Shown here in pieces: positions 54,985-64,000 of a stretch of DNA of 64,000 nt (position 1 is the first letter of the stretch; every line of letters begins with the position of its first letter). The translations under genes were made by a program, and so were the position numbers. The notes under the pieces were generated by a model that made no database searches, was not told where the DNA came from, and worked only from the letters and a program-made list of their open reading frames with translations. Location of the stretch: assembly GCA_024336345.1 (NCBI GenBank), contig JANFOG010000007.1, forward strand, positions 558,001-622,000. Reading direction: 5' to 3'. This DNA is from Mariannaea sp. PMI_226 (lineage: Eukaryota; Ascomycota; Sordariomycetes; Hypocreales; Nectriaceae).

Positions 54985-56211
54985 CTAACCTTTCTCGCGC
55001 ACCCATTTATCTATCCTGTCCAAGCCATGAGAGATCAACAAAGTAGCATGACCAAACTCGTCGATATTACCAGGACTCGAGTCAAGCAGTAAGTCTCCAA
55101 TATTCAGACTCTGTATAAAGAGAGCTTTACCCCCGCTGGCCCTCTCCTCCCATTCATGCGCTGTCGGAATGTCCCACAGTTCACTTCCAAACGTGCAATA
55201 TACCCCTCCGGGACAGGATGCATAGCCTTCTTTCATGGTCATATATACACCATAAATTGTGCTGGTAATGAGCCACGTGCGTCGAACCGACTCAACAAAA
55301 AGCCACATCTGCCATGACCCCCAATAAGGGCCTATCCCGACTGGCATGATGGAGTTGGGATCTGGGATGCCCATTTCATCTCTAAGCCTCTGCCACATTT
55401 GTTCGTTCCATGAGACGAGCGTAGGCAATTGCTTCTCTGCTCGAGCTCGCATTCGAATGTCCCCATCAAAGAGACGTATCATTTGAAATACGAGGAGAGC
55501 TTGCACTCGAGCAGCGTGATCAATGACAGTCAAACTTGCCGAGTCAAGTGGTGACTTCGTCGCATATTCTTTAAGCAGCTGGTTAACGCGGTCCTCAATG
55601 ATGTGGAACACGGTGCTTTCTGTCGAAGGCGCCCTGTTAAGATATGCTATCAATGCGGTGTAAGCATCCTGAATGCATCGCGGCATATGGATCTGATACA
55701 GGTGTCGGTGGAACAACGGACAATGGCCATCTGTAATCCACTGTTTCAGCCAGGCTTGTATAGTCGCTATATATGCCTTAAGATTCTTTTCTTCAATGCA
55801 TTCTACTAGTTGATCCGGAGGCGTATGAGAGACCTCCCATGAGTCGTGAGCAGCGAACCAGAAGGGTGTTGAAGTAGGCATCCGTCTAGCCAAGTCATGA
55901 GCCACATCGACCGACGATCCCTGTGAGTCGCTGGAAGTAGACGGTATTTCTTGTAATTCTGCAAAGTCGAAATGAAGAAAGGCATCGTAATCTGTCGGGC
56001 CATGAGACAGTATATTCTCAGCTCCACTGCTTGGTAGTAGGTCGATCTGTTGCCGCACTGGAGGATATAAGCACCCCAGTCCCTTAGCATCACAGCGCTT
56101 GCAGGCCGGAAGCTGCTTAGAGCATCTTCGTTTAGAGACTGCACACGCGATGCAGGCTCTTCGGTATGCAATTGGCGATGCGCCAGCTGCAGGGCCCTGA
56201 TAAATCGACAT
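54985..56211 (-). CDS. Zn2Cys6 transcription factor (small, fungal-type)
   Basis: Single exon of 408 residues. The zinc cluster lies at about 19-47: ACIACAVSKRRC followed by PACKRCDAKGLGC, with the C-x2-C-x6-C-x5-C-x2-C-x6-C spacing. The rest lacks the classic fungal-specific TF domain motif but has a helical region (LVECIEEKNLKAYIATIQAW) common to short zinc-cluster regulators found in secondary-metabolite and catabolic clusters. It converges on the SDR gene, with only 227 bp between the two stop codons, and is followed upstream by a second, larger zinc-cluster gene on the same strand. Its own promoter contains tandem CCGCAATGCT repeats. Possible target genes are the flanking SDR and MDR. 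Confidence 0.88.
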   Translation of the reverse strand: MSIYQGPAAGASPIAYRRACIACAVSKRRCSKQLPACKRCDAKGLGCLYPPVRQQIDLLPSSGAENILSHGPTDYDAFLHFDFAELQEIPSTSSDSQGSSVDVAHDLARRMPTSTPFWFAAHDSWEVSHTPPDQLVECIEEKNLKAYIATIQAWLKQWITDGHCPLFHRHLYQIHMPRCIQDAYTALIAYLNRAPSTESTVFHIIEDRVNQLLKEYATKSPLDSASLTVIDHAARVQALLVFQMIRLFDGDIRMRARAEKQLPTLVSWNEQMWQRLRDEMGIPDPNSIMPVGIGPYWGSWQMWLFVESVRRTWLITSTIYGVYMTMKEGYASCPGGVYCTFGSELWDIPTAHEWEERASGGKALFIQSLNIGDLLLDSSPGNIDEFGHATLLISHGLDRIDKWVREKG

Positions 56212-56390
56212 GGTAAATGATGATGCTCTGAGAGTTAAAACATGGCTTGACCACTGATGCTCTGAGATGAAAGCTGATGGCCCTACCCAAAAGAATTACT
56301 AATACCGAAATCAAAACTAACGTTAATTAGGGGTACGTTGCGGCGAGGAGATTTAGCGTATTATGTAAGATTTCTTTTTTTAGATGGCGT

Positions 56391-56420
56391 CCGCAATGCT
56401 CCGCAATGCTCCTCCGCAAT
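56391..56420. repeat. tandem CCGCAATGCT repeat in a regulator promoter
   Basis: CCGCAATGCT occurs at 56391-56400 and 56401-56410, and CCGCAAT again at 56414-56420. They lie about 180-210 bp upstream of the start of the Zn2Cys6 gene at 56211. Repeated CCG cores might be self- or cross-regulatory sites for a zinc-cluster factor; that is inference. Confidence 0.6.
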
Positions 56421-56484
56421 GGTCGCCACCAACTTTCAACCAGACTCCAGTATAAACCAGCTGGATGCCAGACTGATACCTAGT

Positions 56485-59181
56485 TCAGGAAAACCGGAAA
56501 TCATTTAACCCCAATTCTCCAGGAGTATTAAAATCATTTGTGATGGACATGAGACCCTCAGAGCCGAGGAAAGTCGTGTCAAACCAAGAGTTGGAGTCCA
56601 ACGAACCGACCTCAACTGCCTTCCACCAGTCCGCGAAGAGGTTATCTTGGTCGCCGCTGGGGTGGCTGCCGTGATCAGTGCTCATGCTCATGAAAATATC
56701 CAGCTGTTGGGCAAAGAACTGGCATAAATCGCTGTAGAGGTGCGCTGCCGATGTGGCTGGCAAATTCCGAGCCAGGGTTTCCATGTGTGCCGGGATGGCT
56801 CGTACTCTAGAGGCAGCTTGAGCGACGTCGTTGGCTTCAAGGATTCTACTCTTGATTAACTGGTAATGAATAACATACGATTAGAGACATCCCATGCAAG
56901 TAAGCAATGAATAAAATTAAAGGGAGCGGTATTTGTTACCTGAACCAGCTCTGTAACCGCGTGGCAAATCATAATGAACTGGTTATTATGAAATCCCATC
57001 ATAAGATCTTGCATTGTCCGATCCAAGAGGACGAGGTCAAGTAATCGCCCAGCCACGTCGAGGACATGCATGGAGGCAGCTTTGAGCTCCCTCGACGTTT
57101 TCGGCCCATCTATCATGTTGAGCTCTCGTAGGGCTTGGGTGCTGAGAACTAAGATAGTGTGGTCCATGTAGAATGCCAATATGGGAAGAAATGCTGCCGA
57201 GGAATTATTGTCGCTAACGCACCGACCATTTCGAACCTGGCATAAAAGCTGAAATGCCTGTGAATACCAGTTGAAAACGGAAGTTATCGTTTTTTCTACT
57301 CCTTTCTTGTCTTCAAGAGCGTTCAACTGTATTATTTAACCAGGTGAGCCTATCGTCCAGAGTACATCACAAGACAGGTATGCGTACCAAATGACATCGG
57401 ATCTCTGCGATCCCGCTTATGACTCGATCTGATGGACCTGTCATTGGTCGTCGCCACCAATGTGCAACAGATAATGGAATTTCCTTCCATGAAACGCACG
57501 GAGAGCGTCCAGTAATAATACCGAAACTTTTTTCGGCAAGAAACATGAAGAGCCACGTTCTCTCAAAGTTTCGGGTTAACCGTTCCGTAGAGTCTGAGTC
57601 CGCATTAGGAGCAACAGCTTTGACCTGGTCACTAATTGTGATGCCTCTGTGAATTCCAATATCCCTAGCAAGCTGAACAGCCTGTAACAAGCGGCGGTGT
57701 CAGAGTTTATTATTTGGTGTACCAAGGATGGCATGGTTATCATTTCATCTTCTTACATGGCTTAAGTGTAACCAGTACGGATCGCCCGCTTGCGTTTCGC
57801 TGATAGGTGCCCAGTACTGCAGAAGCACGATGGCCTGGATTGTCTCCAAGGACTTGACAGAGAGAGCAATTGACCATTGGACGTTGCTTTCGGCTAAAGA
57901 TAGTAATGTAGGATACAGGATCCTGTCCCGAGGCCGTGTTGAAACAGCACAGCCCAGGGCGCAAACAACGGAGAAAAGAGTGAATGACAATGAGTGAACG
58001 TATTCGGAAGTATGAAGCATGGGATCCAATAAGCCCACAAACGGATTTCGTATCTTGTAGAACCTAGATCATGGGCTCAGTCAGTGGTGTACGACGTGTC
58101 AGGCAGAAAACCGGGCTCGGGAAAGACTTTGAATGATGTCAAAAGGCTAGATTTAGCGTACAAATTAAAGAAGGTCGAGACGTCATCCTGATCAATAAGT
58201 CGAGCTTTAACGGGATCACAGGCAGTGGTTTCCAGCCTCAACGAACTGTTAATCGTTTGACGGTCCAACATTTGCCAGTCCGTTTCGTAAGCCGTCTGAG
58301 GAGCTTCACCGCTCAAGTCAGTCAGCACGTTCAACAGCAAGTAGGGACCGCAAGGGGGCAAGTTTGTGTCATTCCGTACCAAAATATCGTGCCAATCTAC
58401 CGCGCGTTGGGACTGACATGCCAAAATTACTAGTCTGGTTCCGAACAAATGTGGTGGGCAACCTAGGAGTCAGAGGAGACGTAGACGTATTAGCTGTGAT
58501 GGCTGCGGCGACGATATGGAGAGGCGAAATCGAGGAACCCTGGACATCAAGATCCGACGATCCCTGGTCCGGGGCTCGCGGGCGACCATTCTCAGCAATG
58601 GAAAAATTCGGAGCGACAGTAGTAGCACCTGAGCCATTAGAGGCGGCGGAGATATCGGACAAGGTCCCGGTGGTGACTAAAGACGGATGTGATACATGCT
58701 CTCTGGAAACGTGAGATGCTAGGAGAGCCGTGACAACTTGGTCTCGCACAGGACTTTCATTGATACGCGAGAGTAGCTTTTCTACAGTGACGGGTTTACT
58801 GAATAATTTAATCAGAAATCAATATTGTTTGTGCCCGGGCAATAACTTGCGAAGGACTTACTTTGTGCTACCCTTCTTACGGCCACGATTTGAGTGAGAA
58901 GGATAGCGGCACCTCCCGTCACGAGCAGCACAACGCGAACTGAAAATAAAATAATGTAAGAAAATGCAACGAATGTCGAATTACTTTACGGCTGAGAATT
59001 CTTATACTCACCATGGCATCTTTTGGTCACATCGCAGTCTTGCTCGCCGGCAGCTGAAGCATGCAACACCGAGGGAACTTGCGTCAATGTTTGAGGCGTC
59101 GCTGTTACTGTTGCAGTCGTTGAGCACTTGCTGCTGTTGCTCGGAACCCAGCTGCTGTTGATCAGTGCGGGTCGCCGACAT
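56485..59181 (-). CDS. Zn2Cys6 transcription factor with fungal-specific TF domain
   Basis: Large zinc-cluster regulator of about 723 residues from eight inferred exons: 59181-59012, 58939-58862, 58798-58380, 58303-58162, 58063-57757, 57681-57388, 57326-56940 and 56859-56485. All phases agree. The cluster is split by the first intron: ACFSCRRARLRCDQKMPC, then SRC and DGRC. A basic linker (NRGRKKGST) and a low-complexity stretch follow. The regulatory domain runs from STFFNLFYKIRNPFVGLLDP through TLFSVVCALGC, ARDIGIHRG and ERTWLFMFLAEKSFGI, as in PriB-like fungal regulators. The 76-bp intron 58304-58379 is supported by a TGCTGAC branch site; the intron at 58064-58161 is 98 bp. The C-terminus is acidic and may activate. 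It is adjacent to another zinc-cluster gene. Confidence 0.8.
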
Positions 59182-59927
59182 TGTGAATATGTCTCCGTTA
59201 TGGAGAATTGGGAATTCTAGACTGCTGTTGCGCCAAAAAAAAAAAAAGTTTTGTTTAGCCAAGACTTGATAGAATCCAAGAGATTCTTGCAGTTGTGTAA
59301 CAACCTTGTAAGTCGCTGGAAGTCTGGAGTCATGGATAAGACTGGCATCTTGTGTCGGCGTCTTGATCTAGTCACCGGACAACACGTGATCACTGCGCTC
59401 TTCTACTTTTATTTTTTTTATTGGTGCTTTTGTCATGGAACGGAACTGGTTTTGTCAGTGGCAAATTCAGTTGCACGAATAACACGAGCCACCTTATTGC
59501 TCCACCTCCCTCCCAATCTAGCAAAGGAGAGGAGGGCGACGGCCCATATTCTAATTTTGATGCAGATGGCTCGCTTTCGGCATTTAAATCAAATCAAAGG
59601 GTTTTAGATCTACTGGTTCCTTGGCAAGGGCGACTCCACACAACCTCAGATCTAATGAGTGAGACGACTACAGAATGATGAATGATTGATGTAAGCAAAA
59701 CCAGATTAAACATGATGCATGGAGCAGAACTGGATCAAACATGAATATGATTTGAAATCCAAAGAAACTCCATGATCCATCTTGGGTATATATAGTCGGT
59801 ATAGGGACAGTAGAATCAACGAAGCCGAAACAATTCAAGGCTTGCTCTCCAGTCGTGCAAACACAGATCACTATCATACTACTTCTCTCTCATCTCCATT
59901 TCAATTTCAACCTCTTTACAATTGATC
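59182..59927. other. divergent promoter region
   Basis: About 745 bp between the starts of the Zn2Cys6 gene (minus) and the MDR reductase (plus), holding both promoters. A TATA box for the reductase is listed separately. Open frames at 59251-59678 look like chance. Confidence 0.5.
59787..59794 (+). promoter_or_regulatory. TATA box of the MDR reductase gene
   Basis: TATATATA lies 133 bp before the start codon at 59928, a typical spacing for fungal genes with a short leader. Confidence 0.5.
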
Positions 59928-61044
59928 ATGTCGCTTCCTCCCTCAACCAAGGCCTGGACCGTTACTGGGATCCACAAAGACAGCTTTGATGGCCTTCAGC
60001 TCGAGAGTAGCGTCCCCGTGCCGGAGCTTGGAGATCATGACGTGCTTGTTCAAATCGAAGCTGTATCGTTGAATTATCGCGATCTCGCAATCCCCAAGGT
60101 AAACTAGTTCACCTGTGGCTCGGTTAATATAGAGTGTTTTGTTGACAAAAGCTTGATAGGGGCTCTATCCGTTTGCTATGAAGACCCCTGTCATTGCTGG
60201 ATCGGACAGCGCAGGCACTGTTCTCGCCGTCGGCGCCAAGGTTACCGGCTTCTCAGTTGGAGAAAAAGTCTGTACACTATTCAACGAACTGCATCAGGTC
60301 AACCCCATCACTCCTGGAGCTGTTGGAAGTGGCCTGGGTGGTGCTGTCGACGGCACTCTACGCAAATATGGTGTTTTCCCCGAACATGGGCTTGTCGTCG
60401 CCCCCCTTTCGCTAAATGCCGTTCAAGCTAGCACTCTCACATGCGCTCCACTGACTGCCTGGAACGCGCTCTATGGTCTTCAGTCCAAGGCTGTCAAAGC
60501 TGGGGATTGGGTACTGACGCAAGGCACTGGTGGAGTGAGTCTGGCTGCTATCCAATTTGCCGCTGCCGCCGGGGCGACTATTGTCGCTACCACCTCGTCA
60601 AATGATAAGACGGACTTTCTGAAGAAGCTAGGAGCCACGCATGTTATCAATTACAAGGAAACTGCTAATTGGGGCGAGATTGCGAGAGAGCTGACTCCCA
60701 AGGGCCTAGGATTTGATCATGTCCTTGAGATTGGTGGTGCTACGAGCGTTGGGCAGTCACTCAAGGCAATCAAGCTCGAAGGGGTGATTACCATCATTGG
60801 CTTTCTCACTTCAGCTGGGGCCGGCGAGCAACCGCCCCTCATGGACGCACTCAACCACATATGCACTGTTCGCGGGATTTTTGTTGGCTCAAAGCAACAA
60901 TTTGAGGAAATGAACCGAGCGATTGACTCTGCAAAAATTGTTCCCGTTGTTGATAGTCAAGTTTTTGGGTTTGACGAAGCTAAAGCTGCGTATGAGTACC
61001 AGTGGCAGCGACAGAATTTGGGCAAAGTTGTCATTCAGATTTAG
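59928..61044 (+). CDS. zinc-independent MDR alcohol dehydrogenase / quinone-reductase-like
   Basis: Medium-chain dehydrogenase/reductase of 351 residues from two exons, 59928-60098 and 60160-61044. The N-terminal catalytic fold contains VLVQIEAVSLNYRDLAIPK, then GLYPFAMKTPVIAGSDSAG across the intron. The position that binds catalytic zinc in alcohol dehydrogenases has Asn-Tyr-Arg-Asp, so it looks like the zinc-free reductase subgroup. The cofactor domain has LTQGTGGVSLAAIQFA with a Gly-rich loop, then VATTSSNDKTDFLKKLGA. The C-terminus ends LGKVVIQI, as in this family. It likely reduces a quinone, enone or aldehyde with NADPH. It is divergent from a large Zn2Cys6 gene, a likely regulator. Confidence 0.9.
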
Positions 61045-61467
61045 TGTCAGAATTTGGTTAACGTCAGCGGTGCGCTCATGTTTTACTCCTGTCAATTCTA
61101 TCTAAAGACTAGAAAGGTTCATGAATCAATGTGACCCTCTGCGACCAATAGAGCGAACTGGTGCACATCATTACTTGCTTGCAATTGAGCCATCACGTTC
61201 TAGGGTGCAATGTGAAAACGCAAGCCTCGAATAATAATACTTATTTCTCGCAAAAATTATAAGAGTTTGTGCCAAACTAATACCTTCGGTGTAAGGGGGT
61301 AGGTATAAAGCCATTGGATCCTCAATAGAACTGAACCTCTGTCACATCCCTTGCTCGTCTGGAGCGTAAAAAATAGTACAGAATTGAGAGATGGTCACTA
61401 TCTCTTATCGTTCATGCCCGGTAATCAGTGAGGTACATCAATGGCTTCAGTATGGATGAGACGAGAC
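61045..61467. other. convergent intergenic region
   Basis: About 420 bp between the 3' ends of the MDR reductase and abfB. Nothing is recognised beyond 3' flanks. Confidence 0.5.
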
Positions 61468-62988
61468 CTAAGCGAAGCTGGCGCTAATCACCCAGCTCAC
61501 ATCGTCGTTGAAGGAACCGGTCGCGTCAAACGTGTGAACGCCTCCGTTGCTCGCAGCATAGAGCAAGTTGTTGTAGTGGCGCATGTAGCGGGTAGGATAG
61601 TTCCAGACTCGAAGCGAGTTACCCTGACCGTTGAGGCCAGTCTGAGGGCAGAACGTAGCGTCTTCGTGCATCTGCTTGGTGCCGTCGTTGGCACTGAGCT
61701 CTAGCTCAAAGTTGTAGTGACGGAGGAAGCTTCCCGCAGTATCGACAGATTCGAACGAGAAGCATGCGCTGTTTCCAAGACCAGCGCGAACCTTCCAGCT
61801 CGCTTGCTGCTTGAGGGCCGTTGAACTAGACGACGAGACGACCTGGGTATTGACGCTGGAACCGGTGTGTGCAAGATACCGTGTTGTGCAGCAAGCCGTA
61901 GTTGCCCGGAACGAAATCGACGAACCAACATTGAGTGCCGGGCCGCTTGTCAATGACGTGGTGGAATACTTGGCGGCCACGATGTTGGCCTGCACTGAGT
62001 TCTCAGTGGCATCAGATGGATAACCAGAAGTCATGACTCCCTCGTAGAAGGTGCCCTGGGCGCCAACACTGTTGTCACCACCAATGCCGAGAATAATGGC
62101 ACCTTCTTTCTTCATCGGGTTATAGCCAGAGGCTGATGGGCGTGCACCGCTATAGTAAGTTGAAAGCGACCCAGATGCAGCGTTGGCGCCACGAATCGCC
62201 CACAGGTTTGGTCCGCCCTTGATGACAGCGGTCACAAACCGGTAGGAGATGGACAGGTCATTCGGGTTGTTGTTAGTACTAGAGCCTGAAAACAAGCCGT
62301 TCTCAAGGTCAGCCATAATCCAAGGGCCACTGCCAGAGCCGCTGCCCCAGACAGTGTTATCGCCAAAGTAGATGGCCTCCATGTGGCCGTTGCCGGTATC
62401 ACGGCTGCTGGTCTCGGCATTGCCATAATCAAAACAGCAGCCACCGTTGTAATGAGACCCGTCAAGGACCGCATACATTCCCTCAGCCGCATCGCCTGTA
62501 GCAATACCATTTGGAGCATTGTTACGGTAACCCGTGCCAGGTGAAATGAAAACACCGTACGCCTTCTGGCCGTTTAGCGTGACGGGTGCGCCAATCGCGC
62601 TAGCCAGGTTGTCATAGCCATTGGATTCCGGACCCGAGAAGCCTCCAGGCGGAGCCTGTGTGAGGTGATTACCACGGCCGGACTGGTCGTAAATAATCGT
62701 AATAACACAGGTCGTGCTGGCACAGAAAGAGTCTTGGGAAGCGGCATTGGCGACGCCGCCGGCGGAGAGCGGCACGATGTTGAGCGTGGCGCTATCGGAG
62801 CCGCGGCGCACCTGGTAGAGCGGCCCAGTGTAAGAGCCGTACAGGGCACGGGTGGTGCTATGCGCGGCCACGCAAGGCGTACCGCCAGAAGAGTAGATAT
62901 CGCATGGTCCAGCGGCGACAAGGGAGCTCGAAGCAACAAGGCTCCAAGCGAATACCCAGGCGCGTTCAAAGCTAGGTTTCGAGAACAT
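61468..62988 (-). CDS. abfB: alpha-L-arabinofuranosidase, GH54 with CBM42
   Basis: Secreted enzyme releasing arabinose side chains from arabinoxylan and arabinan in plant cell walls. Intron-free, 506 residues. A signal peptide is clear (WVFAWSLVASSSLVAAG) with the mature start at GPCDIYSSGGTPCVAAHS, as in the Aspergillus AbfB. The GH54 domain shows IIYDQSGRGNHLTQAPPGG, the nucleophile Glu in WIMADLENGLF and the acid/base Asp in GIGGDNSVGAQGTFYEG. The last 155 residues form the arabinose-binding CBM42 (ISFRATTACCTTRYLAHT, then RHYNFELELSANDGTKQMHEDATF, cited here as two shorter blocks RHYNFELELSAND and EDATFCPQ). All key residues are intact and length is normal. The promoter has a TATA box and two CTGGAG motifs that fit the CreA consensus, consistent with carbon catabolite repression. 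Confidence 0.96.
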   Translation of the reverse strand: MFSKPSFERAWVFAWSLVASSSLVAAGPCDIYSSGGTPCVAAHSTTRALYGSYTGPLYQVRRGSDSATLNIVPLSAGGVANAASQDSFCASTTCVITIIYDQSGRGNHLTQAPPGGFSGPESNGYDNLASAIGAPVTLNGQKAYGVFISPGTGYRNNAPNGIATGDAAEGMYAVLDGSHYNGGCCFDYGNAETSSRDTGNGHMEAIYFGDNTVWGSGSGSGPWIMADLENGLFSGSSTNNNPNDLSISYRFVTAVIKGGPNLWAIRGANAASGSLSTYYSGARPSASGYNPMKKEGAIILGIGGDNSVGAQGTFYEGVMTSGYPSDATENSVQANIVAAKYSTTSLTSGPALNVGSSISFRATTACCTTRYLAHTGSSVNTQVVSSSSSTALKQQASWKVRAGLGNSACFSFESVDTAGSFLRHYNFELELSANDGTKQMHEDATFCPQTGLNGQGNSLRVWNYPTRYMRHYNNLLYAASNGGVHTFDATGSFNDDVSWVISASFA

Positions 62989-63060
62989 ATCTATTCACAG
63001 TTGTAGAAGACCCTGTGGGTTAAGACTTGTCTCTGAGCATTTCTGTTCGCTTTAAAGTCA

Positions 63061-63067
63061 TTTTATA
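63061..63067 (-). promoter_or_regulatory. TATA box of abfB
   Basis: TATAAAA on the minus strand, 73 bp upstream of the abfB start codon, a typical distance. Confidence 0.6.
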
Positions 63068-63149
63068 TCCGTTCATAGCTTTGAATGAAGGCTCGAATAG
63101 TTGCAGATGTTTGGAACGTAAAAGGTAGTCTTATGCGAGTTCGCGAAGC

Positions 63150-63225
63150 CCTATTCGTGCGCGAAGCTGGAGAGGAGCACCCTTACAAGTATAACGATGT
63201 CCTATTTGCGCGCAACGCTGGAGAG
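63150..63225. promoter_or_regulatory. imperfect direct repeat with CreA-type motifs upstream of abfB
   Basis: Two copies of about 25 bp (63150-63174 and 63201-63225) both start CCTATT and end GCTGGAGAG. Each contains CTGGAG, which fits the CreA consensus SYGGRG. They lie about 160-240 bp upstream of abfB, so they could mediate glucose repression. Binding is inference. Confidence 0.45.
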
Positions 63226-64000
63226 CAAAAACGATGACCAGGGTTGCAGGGTCACCCGTTCGACGTTGCCTCGGCTGGTGCTGTTCCGTAGCTGAATCTA
63301 GTAGGTAACATTAGCAAAAAACACTTGATACGTCATTAGAAGTGGGAATTATTGTGAAAATAGTGCGCGGTGGACCACCCGGAAGCTCGAAATGGATATC
63401 CGAACAAGATGGATAGACAAACATAGTGACATAACAGGCCACGCGCTGCATAACTCGAAAAACTTACAACACGCAAGTGCGAATATTGACGTAGAGTAAA
63501 ACATTCGACCTGAGTATTAGTCTGGAGATAACAGGCTACGTATTTTTTAATACCAGAAGGGGATATAGCCAGATTAGGAATATAGTAAAAGGTTGTCGCT
63601 GTACGATGCATTAGTACCTCTGAGATGAGTTTAAGCAACAGCTAAACTAGCTAGTTGGTGTTGCTCGAAATCATGAATATCGATTTTCTGTCATTCGAAA
63701 GTTCCTCTAGCGAGATACTCAAAAGGGCTGCAAGAGCTGAGTCAGGGACTGGAAAGCGCCAAGCCGGACATGGCAACTCATCCCCGGAAGTTCAGGGTAG
63801 GTGAAAGACATTTGAAATGTTGAAGGACAATTGTTGAAGATAATTAGATGTCCGCTTGTATCATTATGCTGCATCCTTTGATTTCGTCTTTTTAGTTCAT
63901 CAAGTGGACTAATGGCATATATACATCAGACTCGCGCCAAGGGGTATGGCGCGCACCCATTCACGGCTATATAAGCCTGTCACCCTAGTCTCCTAATCCT

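Larger units (their letters stand above)
62989..64000. other. abfB promoter and right flank
   Basis: About 1 kb to the window end. It holds the abfB promoter, with the TATA box and direct repeats listed separately. Beyond about 63300 no supported coding sequence is seen. Confidence 0.5.

Noticed and set aside
58064..58448. Alternative reading with an upstream start at about 58448 as a separate small gene
   Set aside because: The frame is explained as part of the zinc-cluster gene once introns 58304-58379 and 58064-58161 are removed. The result links smoothly into the TF domain.

Overview
The window is nuclear DNA of a filamentous ascomycete, most likely a Sordariomycete and possibly Hypocreales. 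The grounds are many introns of 48-98 bp with GT...CTRAC...AG signals, several Zn2Cys6 regulators, a HET-domain protein, a Pth11-like receptor, and a GH54 arabinofuranosidase. About 27 protein genes are supported. Exon joins were worked out by hand from reading-frame phase, splice sites and family conservation, so some boundaries are provisional. No rRNA, tRNA, CRISPR array or intact transposon was recognised.

Layout. 0.4-15.9 kb holds ordinary accessory metabolism: a BTB protein, an acid-ceramidase/NAAA-like amidase, a divergent monocarboxylate-type transporter and Zn2Cys6 regulator, a glycosyltransferase-like protein, an aldehyde dehydrogenase and an amino-acid permease. 17.4-20.6 kb encodes a DUF7580 plus subtilisin-like (S8) protein. 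21.9-29.2 kb has a Zn2Cys6 regulator followed by an aquaglyceroporin and a dihydroxyacetone kinase, together a plausible glycerol uptake and use set. 30.2-33.5 kb has a multi-pass membrane protein, two small secreted cysteine-rich proteins and an AT-rich gene-poor stretch.

33.5-38.7 kb is the most unusual part. A 1517-residue protein fuses a fungal zinc-finger module, a degenerate protein kinase and a C-terminal nucleoside-phosphorylase domain. It starts 8 bp from a divergent unknown gene. 39.5-48.8 kb contains an NmrA-like dehydrogenase-fold protein, a GPI-anchored repeat protein with an apparent frameshift, a long MFS transporter, a Pro/Thr-rich single-pass membrane protein and a Pth11-like receptor. 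50.6-52.5 kb is a HET-domain protein. 53.7-61.0 kb groups an SDR, two adjacent Zn2Cys6 regulators and an MDR reductase. abfB lies at 61.5-63.0 kb.

How it fits together. Subtilisin, protein kinase, nucleoside phosphorylase and HET are all domains known as N-terminal effector or sensor modules of fungal NLR-type receptors. Here they occur in stand-alone proteins without any visible NACHT, NB-ARC or repeat domain. This, with the divergent gene pair, makes the 17-52 kb interval a candidate self/non-self recognition or immunity region; that role is inference.
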